A stretch of DNA of 21,591 nucleotides from Firmicutes bacterium UBA1768. GTDB taxonomy: Bacteria; Bacillota; Clostridia; Peptostreptococcales; Anaerovoracaceae. Location: NCBI GenBank assembly GCA_002315335.1, contig DCGW01000079.1, positions 1-21,591 of the forward strand. Direction: 5' to 3'. The notes below the pieces were generated by a model. The model worked only from the letters and a program-made list of their open reading frames with translations, had not been told where the DNA came from and searched no databases. Positions 6,646 to 13,636 of this stretch are shown piece by piece (positions within the stretch are counted from its first letter, which is position 1; each line of letters opens with the position of its first letter). A program made the position numbers and the translations under genes.

Positions 6646-7961
6646 AGCGAGTAGGAGAAAACCACAATATTCCCGCAGTTGCAATTAGGGAAGCCGCCTT
6701 TCCTTCACCCTTCATTTCGGGGCTTGAGTACAGTGCTCCAGCAAGAGGAGGCTGGACTATAGTTCATGTCGGAATGTTGGTACCTGAAGCGCACGAGATT
6801 TTCGTCTGCGCAGCCGGCTGTCTCAGGGGAGTAGTACTGTCAGCTGCGGAAATGAACCTAACCGACAGATTTTCAACTGTTTCAATCGAGGAGCACAACG
6901 TTCTCGAGGGCGATATGGAGGAGCTGTTAATTGAAGGGGTAACGGATATTTTGAACAGGCTCCCCAAAATTCCTAAAGCTGTATTAGTTTTTTCGAGCTG
7001 CATTCACCATTTTATGGGCTGCGATCTGGAGCTCTGCTACAAAACCCTCGGCGAAAGGTTTACTGATGTGGACTTTGTTGACTGCTACATGATTCCGACA
7101 ATGAGGAAAAGCGGTCTTACGCCCGACCAGATAATGAGGAGGCAAATGTACGCCCTCCTGAAACCGAGAGGAAAGTCTGAAAAACACTGTGCAATCATCG
7201 GCAACTGCTTTTCAATGGACGAGAGCAGCGACATAGTAAGGCTGATAGAAGGAGCGGGGTGGACTCTGCACCAGATTACAGAGTGCCGCACCTATGAGGA
7301 ATACCAGACCATGTCGCAGTGCAGCCTGTGCATTACTACACAGTCGGTTGCGAAGGTTGGCGGGGAGGCTCTCGCAGAAAGACTTGGCATGAAGCACCTC
7401 TATCTGCCGTCAGGCTTTGATGCGGATGAAATCAGAACCAATCTTTCTGTTTTGGCAGAAAACCTTGGAACCGCCTATAACACTAATGCTGTACCTGAAA
7501 AAGAGGCAGAGGAAGCCATGGCCGATGCAAAAAAAGTGATTGGAAATACTCCAATTGCAATAGATTATACAGTGACGCCCAGACCGCTTGGCCTGGCAAG
7601 GCTGCTTATAAGCAATGGTTTTAATGTGACAGACCTGTTTGTTGACTCCTTTAGCGGTGAAGAAAAGGACGACTACCTCTGGCTTCAGGAAAACGCCGGT
7701 GACCTCAAGGTCTTACCTACAGTGGATGCATCAATGAGAAGATATCCTCGTGAAAGACAGGAAAAAGTGCTGGCGCTTGGCCAGAAGGCCGCATATTTTA
7801 CTGAAAGCCCTTACTTTGTAAACTTAGTTGAGGGTGGAGGCTTGTACGGCTTTGATGGGATTTGCCGCCTTGCGAAAATGATGAAAGAAGCATTTGCCGA
7901 GCCTAAGGACACAGAAAGGCTTATTCAAATGAAAGGATTGGGGTGTGAGAGCTGCATATGA
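6642..7961 (+). CDS. Nitrogenase component 1-like protein, NifD/NifE-related subunit
   Basis: A 439-residue member of the oxidoreductase/nitrogenase component 1 family, the alpha-like half of a heteromer served by the NifH-like protein. Cys60 (FVCAAGC) and Cys120 ([13 protein letters not shown]) fall where NifD C88 and C154 bind the P-cluster; extra cysteines are C56 and C127. No cysteine corresponds to NifD C62. The C-terminal GLYGFDG (400-406) matches the NifD GPYHGFDG motif, but the preceding FeMo-co histidine is replaced (Val/Asn around 393-394). The protein ends in GCESCI, an unusual terminal CxxC. I chose the ATG at 6642, which overlaps the nifH-like stop as ATGA and has GGTGGAG upstream, over an ATG at 6627. 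It could bind a simple FeS cluster or an organometallic cofactor; the substrate is unknown. Confidence 0.85.
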   Translation: MKRVGENHNIPAVAIREAAFPSPFISGLEYSAPARGGWTIVHVGMLVPEAHEIFVCAAGCLRGVVLSAAEMNLTDRFSTVSIEEHNVLEGDMEELLIEGVTDILNRLPKIPKAVLVFSSCIHHFMGCDLELCYKTLGERFTDVDFVDCYMIPTMRKSGLTPDQIMRRQMYALLKPRGKSEKHCAIIGNCFSMDESSDIVRLIEGAGWTLHQITECRTYEEYQTMSQCSLCITTQSVAKVGGEALAERLGMKHLYLPSGFDADEIRTNLSVLAENLGTAYNTNAVPEKEAEEAMADAKKVIGNTPIAIDYTVTPRPLGLARLLISNGFNVTDLFVDSFSGEEKDDYLWLQENAGDLKVLPTVDASMRRYPRERQEKVLALGQKAAYFTESPYFVNLVEGGGLYGFDGICRLAKMMKEAFAEPKDTERLIQMKGLGCESCI

Positions 7962-9121
7962 GACAGGCAAGAACAGTAATTTCAACATATTCTGCGGACA
8001 CCTTCGGGGTTTGTTCTGCACTCTATGAGTTGGGCGGAATGGTGGTTATGCACGATGCGTCGGGGTGCAATTCTACATACACCACTCACGACGAGCCTCG
8101 CTGGTACAATTCGGATAGTCTTGTTTTCATATCGGGGCTGACCGAAATGGATGCGATAATGGGAAATGACGATAAGCTGAAGGACGATGTAATCAGCGCG
8201 GTTGAAGAGCTTAAGCCAAAATTTGTGGCAATAGCAGGAACTCCTATTCCTATGATGAACGGCTGTGACCTTGAAGCGGTGGCTATGGAAATTGAGGCCG
8301 AAGCCGGCCTTCCATGCTTTGGCTTTCAGACAAACGGAATGCAATCCTATCTGGTCGGTGCCTCGGAGGCTCTCTGCGAATTTGCCAGAAGATTGACTGA
8401 TAAGGATGCAAAAAAAAGACAAAGAGCAGTAAATGTATTAGGGGCGACACCGCTTGATTTTTCAATAAATGGAAGCGTGGAGTCTATAAAAAAGCTGTTG
8501 AAGGACAGTGGATGGGAGATTATTGGTACCTGGGCGATGGGCAGCAGCCTGGACGACCTTGCAAGGGCAGGCGAGGCGGCAGTAAATCTGGTAATTTCCA
8601 GCGTAGGCCTTAAAACAGCAATATATCTTAATCAAACCTTTGGAACTCCATATGTTGTGGGTACCCCAAATGACAAGTGTTTTTCAGAAATGGTTCTACG
8701 AGATTTGGAGCTGGCAGAAAACGATGGCAAAAGCAGAATTTCGTTTTCCAACCTGGAAGCATCTGCTGAAACCAGGATATATATTGTGGGTGAAGGCGTA
8801 ACCTCGCGCTCTCTTGCGGCGGCAATCGGAATTAAATCCGGCATTGTGCCTAAGGTGGTGCATACGCTTGAAGGGCTGCCCGAGCTCAGTGGAGTTTTAT
8901 CAAAAATGGATAATCAGGCTATGGAGGAGGAAGAAATTCAAAAGGCGGCTTCGGATGCGCAGATAGTAATTGCAGATCCGCTATACAGGCCGATTCTTCC
9001 GGGAAATTGTCGGTTTATAGCACTGCCGCATGAGGCTTTTTCAGGTAGAATGTTCAGAAAGGATATTCCGGATTTCACCAAAATAGATGTGGAAAAAATG
9101 TTGGGACAATATGAGATATAG
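7958..9121 (+). CDS. Nitrogenase component 1-like protein, NifK/NifN-related subunit
   Basis: A 387-residue second component 1-type protein, the probable beta-like partner of the preceding gene. The N-terminal part follows the NifK/E pattern: VVMHDASGC with Cys37 (NifK C95 position), then THDEPRWY, FISGLTEMDAIMGNDDKL (NifK: SDSMTEDAAVFGG) and AGTPIPMMNGCDLE. At the NifK C153 position there is Pro96, while Cys103 replaces the first Asp of the GDD motif, as in the alpha-like subunit. C19 is near but not at the NifK C70 position. So only one of the three beta P-cluster ligands is kept. It is shorter than NifK (about 520) and lacks its extensions. Its ATG overlaps the previous stop as ATGA, which favours equimolar synthesis. 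A scaffold (NifEN-like) role is as plausible as a catalytic one. Confidence 0.82.
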   Translation: MRQARTVISTYSADTFGVCSALYELGGMVVMHDASGCNSTYTTHDEPRWYNSDSLVFISGLTEMDAIMGNDDKLKDDVISAVEELKPKFVAIAGTPIPMMNGCDLEAVAMEIEAEAGLPCFGFQTNGMQSYLVGASEALCEFARRLTDKDAKKRQRAVNVLGATPLDFSINGSVESIKKLLKDSGWEIIGTWAMGSSLDDLARAGEAAVNLVISSVGLKTAIYLNQTFGTPYVVGTPNDKCFSEMVLRDLELAENDGKSRISFSNLEASAETRIYIVGEGVTSRSLAAAIGIKSGIVPKVVHTLEGLPELSGVLSKMDNQAMEEEEIQKAASDAQIVIADPLYRPILPGNCRFIALPHEAFSGRMFRKDIPDFTKIDVEKMLGQYEI

Positions 9122-9130
9122 GAGGGTATT

Positions 9131-10336
9131 ATGAGTTTGAATTCTACTCCGAGCTCGGAGAGGCTTCATATAGGATTTTTTGGGTGCAGAAATGCAGGAA
9201 AATCGTCGGTCGTTAATGCTGTAACGGGTCAGGACATCGCGGTGGTCTCTGATGTTAAAGGAACAACAACCGACCCTGTTACCAAGGCAATGGAGCTTTT
9301 GCCGCTCGGACCTGTGGTAATCATTGATACGCCGGGCTTTGACGATGAGGGTCAGCTCGGTGAACTGAGGGTAATGAGGACGAAGCGGATATTGAATAAA
9401 ACCGATATTGCTGTTCTGGTTGTGGACTCGACTAAGAATTTGGGCGAATGCGACAAGCAGCTGCTCAGTATTTTTGAGGAGAAGAAAATCCCGTATATTA
9501 TAGTATATAATAAAAGTGATTTGCTGAAAAGGTTGCCCGTTGCTGACGAAAATTCCATTTATGTAAGCGCTGCTACAGGGGACAATATTTTTGAACTGAA
9601 GGAACGACTGGGCAGACTTGCACCGAAGGAGGATAATCGAGCTCTTGTGGGAGACCTTGTCGGCGAGGGAAAAGCTGCAGTTCTCGTCTGTCCTATAGAT
9701 GAATCTGCTCCGAAGGGGAGGCTTATTCTGCCTCAGCAGCAGACCATCAGAGATGCGTTAGACCAGAATGCTTTTACGATAGTAACTAAGGAAACAGAGC
9801 TTGCGGCGGCACTTGACATTCTCAAAACTCCGCCTGACATTGTAATTACTGACAGTCAGGCTCTGGCTGTGGTAAGCAAAATCGTGCCGGAAGAGGTTCC
9901 TCTGACAACCTTTTCTATTGTTATGGCTCGATATAAGGGATTTCTGGAAACCGCAGTTGCCGGAATAGCAGCCGCAAAGCATTTAAAGGAAGGCGACCGC
10001 ATTCTTATGGCCGAGGGCTGCACCCATCACAGGCAGTGCAACGACATTGGAACGGTTAAAATTCCAAGGCTTTTGCAGCAGTACTGTGGCTGTAAGCTCA
10101 TATTTGAAACCTGCTCGGGAAGGGATTTTCCTGAGGATCTTTCACCCTACGCGATGGTTATTCACTGCGGCGGCTGCATGAATACGGAAAGGGATATTAC
10201 GTATAGAATGAAATGCACCGTGGACCGGGGAATTCCGTTCACAAATTACGGAATTACAATTGCCCAGACCACGGGAACACTGGAGAGAAGCCTCAGATGC
10301 TTCCCTGAGATTCATGCTTTGCTTGAGAACGCTTAA
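9131..10336 (+). CDS. hydF: [FeFe]-hydrogenase H-cluster maturation GTPase HydF
   Basis: HydF is the GTPase scaffold on which the 2Fe precursor is assembled before transfer to the hydrogenase. The 401-residue product has the full three-domain plan. GTPase domain: G1 GCRNAGKSS (18-26), GTTT (44-47), DTPG (66-69), NKSD (127-130) and a SAA motif (146-148). A middle dimerisation domain covers about 170-265. The C-terminal cluster domain has C297-x-H299 (GCTHH), DIGTVKIPR, and H345-C346-G-G-C349 (HCGGC), the CxH...HCxxC motif of the [4Fe-4S] site. All binding residues are intact, so it should be functional. AGGAGGG lies 7 nt before the ATG, and the gap to the nifK-like gene is 9 nt. Its last 44 bp overlap the convergent membrane-protein gene. 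No hydG is present in the window. Confidence 0.95.
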   Translation: MSLNSTPSSERLHIGFFGCRNAGKSSVVNAVTGQDIAVVSDVKGTTTDPVTKAMELLPLGPVVIIDTPGFDDEGQLGELRVMRTKRILNKTDIAVLVVDSTKNLGECDKQLLSIFEEKKIPYIIVYNKSDLLKRLPVADENSIYVSAATGDNIFELKERLGRLAPKEDNRALVGDLVGEGKAAVLVCPIDESAPKGRLILPQQQTIRDALDQNAFTIVTKETELAAALDILKTPPDIVITDSQALAVVSKIVPEEVPLTTFSIVMARYKGFLETAVAGIAAAKHLKEGDRILMAEGCTHHRQCNDIGTVKIPRLLQQYCGCKLIFETCSGRDFPEDLSPYAMVIHCGGCMNTERDITYRMKCTVDRGIPFTNYGITIAQTTGTLERSLRCFPEIHALLENA

Positions 10337-11000
10337 ACAATACCCATGCAAAGAGAACTGTTACTACGGCGGCCAATGGAATTAATGCTGACTTCCCGAG
10401 GCCTGTTGCAACTTGCAGTGCAATACACAGAATAAGAGGCAGCGGCACGAGCTTGAGGTCGCGCATGAAGTATTTATATGCTAAAGCCCCAAAGAGGGCG
10501 GTAAAAGCCATCTCGAATGCAGGAGAAAGCACCGGGCTTTCAAGAACCGGGGTCAGCGGTGTAAGGAGAATTACGCCTGCTGCTAACACGAGTGTGGTCA
10601 CTATGCTTGAAGTGGCAATGGCAACGGAGGAAACGAGTTCGCCCTCAATACTGCCGTGCTCAACTCCTATTTGGTCACGCGCATTAACTGCACAGGGGAC
10701 CTTTAAATTAACAAGGTTACCGGTTGTAAATGCAAGATAAGTACCTCTTGTGCCCAATAGCGGAGCATAGGTAATTACCTCCACAAAGCCGCTCGCAAGA
10801 AATATTATCAGTGCCAGCATAGACTGTCCAACCTGAATGAAGTCGGGTGTTTCCTTCAGGGCAAGGCAAATCACTGTAGGGACGAGAAGCATAATACAAA
10901 CAGCCATTGAAAGAAAAATTCGCCCAAAACGGTGGTTCAGTTCATTATATTCTTCATATGAGAATGTGTTTTCAATTTTATCATTAGTAATATTAGTCAT
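10293..11000 (-). CDS. Multi-pass membrane protein, partner of DUF5058
   Basis: A 235-residue integral membrane protein with a soluble N-terminus (about 30 residues, ending in EYNELNHRFGR) and about six hydrophobic segments. Conserved-looking loops include YAPLLGTRGTYLAFTTGNLVNLKVPCA (between the second and third segments), with several Gly, Thr and Asn residues that could line a transport path. No family name can be given from sequence alone. I chose the ATG at 11000, with AGGTGA 6 nt upstream, over a GTG at 11009. It follows the DUF5058 gene by 9 nt, so the two are likely one two-component transporter or channel. Its 3' end overlaps hydF, convergent, by 44 bp. Confidence 0.78.
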   Translation of the reverse strand: MTNITNDKIENTFSYEEYNELNHRFGRIFLSMAVCIMLLVPTVICLALKETPDFIQVGQSMLALIIFLASGFVEVITYAPLLGTRGTYLAFTTGNLVNLKVPCAVNARDQIGVEHGSIEGELVSSVAIATSSIVTTLVLAAGVILLTPLTPVLESPVLSPAFEMAFTALFGALAYKYFMRDLKLVPLPLILCIALQVATGLGKSALIPLAAVVTVLFAWVLFKRSQAKHESQGSI

Positions 11001-11009
11001 AAGCGTCAC

Positions 11010-11744
11010 CTAAGCGAGAAAAATCGCGGAAATCATGCCGACAAGCATGCTGAGACCTAAAGAAAAACTGCCGAGCCACTGCCACCCTGTCTTTTTCACA
11101 ATTAAGTCAAGTATTGCCATAGAAAAGAAGGAAATAAAGATTACGATTGCGGGCACATAGGAAGACAGTGGAGTGGCTTTGCCAACCAGAGCAAGCTTTG
11201 CAAAATCCTCTGCCAAAAAAGCGGATATCATAGCGATAAAGGCTGCATTAAAAAGAATTGGGCCAAAGGAGTGCTTCTTTTCGCCGGCATCAGTACCTCG
11301 TGTTTTAGAGAGAAATTTTTTATCGTAGGCCTTAAAACCGAAAAGGCAGTACAATGGACCTGTCAATATTCCAAGAGTCATTACCGTGGCAATGGTAACG
11401 AATTGTTGAATAGTCATGCTTGTTAATGCGCCGGAAAATACTGTGCCGACAGCTGTCCCCTCGTAGTGAAGAGCACCTATTACAGATAATCGAATCCACG
11501 GAAGGGGAATGCCTATTACCCCTGATAGGGCAATAACCCCGATTAAAATGCTGATAGATGGGAGGAATGAGAACACCGCAGAAACTATTACCGTTTTCTT
11601 AAGGTAACCAATATCCATGCCTATTCTTCTGCCGTCCTGAAATGCCTTTATTATAAAAATCAGCGAGCCGCTCAAAACGAAGAGGCAGACTATTGCACCT
11701 ATGCAATACATCCACCAGGAGTTTGCTATGTTAGTTGACATCAT
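11010..11744 (-). CDS. DUF5058-like multi-pass membrane protein
   Basis: A 244-residue integral membrane protein with about six transmembrane segments and no signal peptide. The N-terminus (MMSTNIANSWWMYCIGAIVC) leads straight into the first helix. A Gly/Ser-rich loop, GALHYEGTAVGTVFSGALTSMT, lies between the third and fourth segments, and a charged cytoplasmic loop (AYDKKFLSKTRGTDAGEKKHSFG) follows. I recall this composition from DUF5058, a Firmicutes family of unknown function usually found beside a second membrane protein, as here; the call is by memory. Two ATGs in tandem (11744 and 11741) are possible starts, with AAGGAG upstream. It overlaps the end of the acyltransferase gene by 14 nt, so the three minus-strand genes form an operon. 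Confidence 0.75.
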   Translation of the reverse strand: MMSTNIANSWWMYCIGAIVCLFVLSGSLIFIIKAFQDGRRIGMDIGYLKKTVIVSAVFSFLPSISILIGVIALSGVIGIPLPWIRLSVIGALHYEGTAVGTVFSGALTSMTIQQFVTIATVMTLGILTGPLYCLFGFKAYDKKFLSKTRGTDAGEKKHSFGPILFNAAFIAMISAFLAEDFAKLALVGKATPLSSYVPAIVIFISFFSMAILDLIVKKTGWQWLGSFSLGLSMLVGMISAIFLA

Positions 11745-12990
11745 TTTTCTTTTTCTCCTTTCTCTGATGAAGGATTCTCAGAGTATTTACAAATTCGGTT
11801 ACGTGGGAAGGAGTGTCCGGAATACAGCGATAGCTGAGCTCGCCATCCTGAATCTCAAATCTCTTGCCTGGAACAAAGGGCAGCATAGGAAACTGCGAAA
11901 GATTCTTTTCTATTCTGAAAGCCTGTCCATCTAAAGTGCCTTCTAAAATAATCTCGTCAAAAGTCAGTGAAGCGGAGCCTTTGCCCGCTGGACGAAACCC
12001 CCTGACCGTACCATCCAAGATAGAAATTTCACAGGGCAGCTTCATAATGAAATTCTCTGCGCTGCAATTTCCATGAATTTCTTTTTCGCGTTCATCTCTG
12101 ATCCAGCTTGACCACTGAGAAACGTGTCGAACTTCCTTTTTACTGTCCTCGCAGTGGAGGAAGCCCATGGAGTCCATGGTTTCAGAAAAGCCGCAGGCAG
12201 AGCATGAAATATCGTTGTTGGTGGTTGACAATGAATACTTTGTATTACAATGAGGGCACTGGTAGAGGACATTTTCAAGGCCTTCTGCATTTGCCCCGTT
12301 CTTATATTCAAATTTATTATTTTCCTGGTCTTGATAAACATCAAAGTCCAGGGCGGTGTTCAAAGCTTCTTCAAGTTCCGGAGCTGAGAGCTTATTAAAG
12401 TCGTCAGCTGAAAACAGCTTGTAGCAATCTATTATTGTTTTGCCCGGCCTTTTTACGGAAGACCACTTGGGCATGACGAAATATGAACCCGTGATTTTTG
12501 CCATATACACGTCAACGCCTAGCCACCTCAAAAAAGAGGCTGTGGATTTCGGTGCCGGATTTGCAAGCCCATCCTCGCACATCAAGCCTGCAGGAAAAAT
12601 CAACAGAGGATATCCCGATCGAACGATGTTTCTCATTTTTTTCATGTTCCCAGCAGAAGTTTGAAACTGGTGTTTGTGAATTCCTCCGCTGAGGTCAACA
12701 ATTCTCTGAGCTATTTTTGGCAAAGAAAGGTAGTATGTGGTGCTGAATACGGTGAAAATTCGCCTATTACAAATAAAGGGAATGAGTGCCACATCCAGTG
12801 CTGACTGGTGATTGGCAATAATAACAAAAGAACCCCTGGTGTTTCGGATTTCGCTTCTTTTCACCATGGGTTGGTACAGGAAGGTTCCTATTAATTTAAA
12901 TACTGCAGTCACCATGTAATAAATTATTGGTGAGGGCTCGCGAATGGATTTCTGCGAGCGATTGGTTTGACTCTTTTTTGATTTTTTCAT
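11731..12990 (-). CDS. 1-acylglycerol-3-phosphate acyltransferase-like protein with zinc ribbon
   Basis: A 419-residue protein whose N-terminal half is a PlsC/LPLAT-type acyltransferase, the enzymes that move acyl chains onto lysophosphatidate or similar acceptors at the membrane. The catalytic motif is NHQSALD (H61...D66). The second substrate-binding motif is IFPAG (131-135), where most family members have FPEG, so the glutamate is replaced by alanine. A hydrophobic helix at about 20-40 anchors it. After residue 240 there is an unusual extension: a four-cysteine zinc ribbon (C245-x2-C248...C263-x2-C266), then a strand-rich C-terminal domain of about 130 residues that I do not recognise. AGGATAAAGG precedes the ATG. 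It is the first gene of a minus-strand operon with two membrane proteins, so the substrate may be linked to them. Confidence 0.82.
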   Translation of the reverse strand: MKKSKKSQTNRSQKSIREPSPIIYYMVTAVFKLIGTFLYQPMVKRSEIRNTRGSFVIIANHQSALDVALIPFICNRRIFTVFSTTYYLSLPKIAQRIVDLSGGIHKHQFQTSAGNMKKMRNIVRSGYPLLIFPAGLMCEDGLANPAPKSTASFLRWLGVDVYMAKITGSYFVMPKWSSVKRPGKTIIDCYKLFSADDFNKLSAPELEEALNTALDFDVYQDQENNKFEYKNGANAEGLENVLYQCPHCNTKYSLSTTNNDISCSACGFSETMDSMGFLHCEDSKKEVRHVSQWSSWIRDEREKEIHGNCSAENFIMKLPCEISILDGTVRGFRPAGKGSASLTFDEIILEGTLDGQAFRIEKNLSQFPMLPFVPGKRFEIQDGELSYRCIPDTPSHVTEFVNTLRILHQRKEKKKNDVN

Positions 12991-13143
12991 CCTTTATCCT
13001 AAAGTAATAATTCTCTTGATGGTCAAGTACAACTAATCCTTTCAACAATAATATAATCAATATAAGATTGCAATGTTTGTTGAAAAATATAATTAAAATT
13101 CAAAATATCAGTAATGATATTTGCTGAATAATTATAAAATCAA

Positions 13144-13152
13144 TGCTATAAT
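13144..13152 (+). promoter_or_regulatory. Extended -10 promoter of the rhodanese gene
   Basis: TGCTATAAT is a perfect extended -10 element, about 22 bp upstream of the ATG at 13175. A TTGCTG at 13121-13126 is 20 bp away, too far for a normal -35, so the extended element probably carries the promoter. The rest of 12991-13174 is AT-rich and holds the unassigned divergent promoter of the acyltransferase operon. Confidence 0.6.
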
Positions 13153-13174
13153 GTAAAAAAACGGAGGTGAAAGC

Positions 13175-13495
13175 ATGTTTGGAAATAAATTTAAAGTCAT
13201 TTCTATGCAAGAGGCGAAGGAAATCTTTAAGACCCCAGGAGACTACATTATTTTGGATGTAAGGCGTCCTGATGAGTTCGCGTTGGGTCATATCCCGGGA
13301 GCAATAAACTATGCAAATGAAGACATCCGAAACGAAGCGCCAGCTGTGCTTCCTGACAAGGACAGGCTTATATATGTATATTGCAGGAGCGGAAGAAGAA
13401 GTAAGGAGGCTGCTTCAAAGCTTGCGGCAATGGGCTATAGTAATCTTGTTGAATTCGGTGGAATTCTTGATTGGACGGGAGAAATCGAAAGATAG
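13175..13495 (+). CDS. Rhodanese-like domain protein
   Basis: A 106-residue single-domain rhodanese, a cytoplasmic sulfurtransferase-type protein that carries sulfur as a persulfide on its active-site cysteine. The active loop is CRSGRRS (C70-S76), and the family landmarks ILDVRRPDEFALGHIPGAIN (26-45) and VEFGGILDW near the end are present. The length matches GlpE-type single-domain forms. GGAGGTG lies at good distance before the ATG. No export signal is visible. It has its own extended -10 promoter, and no terminator separates it from the next gene. The physiological acceptor cannot be told; a link to the FeS-cofactor operon upstream is possible but not shown. Confidence 0.93.
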   Translation: MFGNKFKVISMQEAKEIFKTPGDYIILDVRRPDEFALGHIPGAINYANEDIRNEAPAVLPDKDRLIYVYCRSGRRSKEAASKLAAMGYSNLVEFGGILDWTGEIER

Positions 13496-13511
13496 GTTGA
13501 TATGAAAAACC

Positions 13512-13597
13512 AAAACTTCCTTGAAAAATAGTCAACATCATAAAAAACTCCCTTGAAAAATAGTCATTTCAGCAAAAAACTCCCTTGAAAAATAGTT
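13512..13597 (+). repeat. Three direct repeats upstream of ATPase gene 2
   Basis: Three near-identical 22-bp units lie at 13512-13533, 13544-13565 and 13576-13597, exactly 32 bp apart. The middle and third units share AAAACTCCCTTGAAAAATAG; the first has one C-to-T change (AAAACTTCC). The third unit supplies the TTGAAA that serves as the -35 box of the ATPase promoter. The number and the spacing are the same as in the repeats before ATPase 1, but the core sequence differs (CTCCCTTG in place of CGGGGC), framed in both by A-tracts: AAAAAAC on the left and GAAAAAT or CAAAAAT on the right. Confidence 0.9.
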
Positions 13598-13613
13598 GAT
13601 AGCGTGGTAACAT
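13585..13613 (+). promoter_or_regulatory. Promoter of ATPase gene 2, overlapping the third repeat
   Basis: TTGAAA (13585-13590) and TAACAT (13608-13613) are separated by 17 bp. The -35 box is part of the third direct repeat, so binding to the repeats would directly control this promoter. The start near 13620 puts the GGAGG ribosome binding site (13624-13628) at the very front of the transcript, as for ATPase 1. Confidence 0.6.
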
Positions 13614-13636
13614 CAAATTGTTTGGAGGACCATATC

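Noticed and set aside
4821..10336. Operon as a true nitrogen-fixation cluster
   Set aside because: FeMo-co and several P-cluster ligands are missing and no nifB, nifE/N pair or other nif genes are present; hydE and hydF surround it instead.
13604..13636. GTG start for ATPase 2 at 13604
   Set aside because: It lies in the -10 region of the promoter and has no ribosome binding site, while GGAGG precedes the ATG at 13637.
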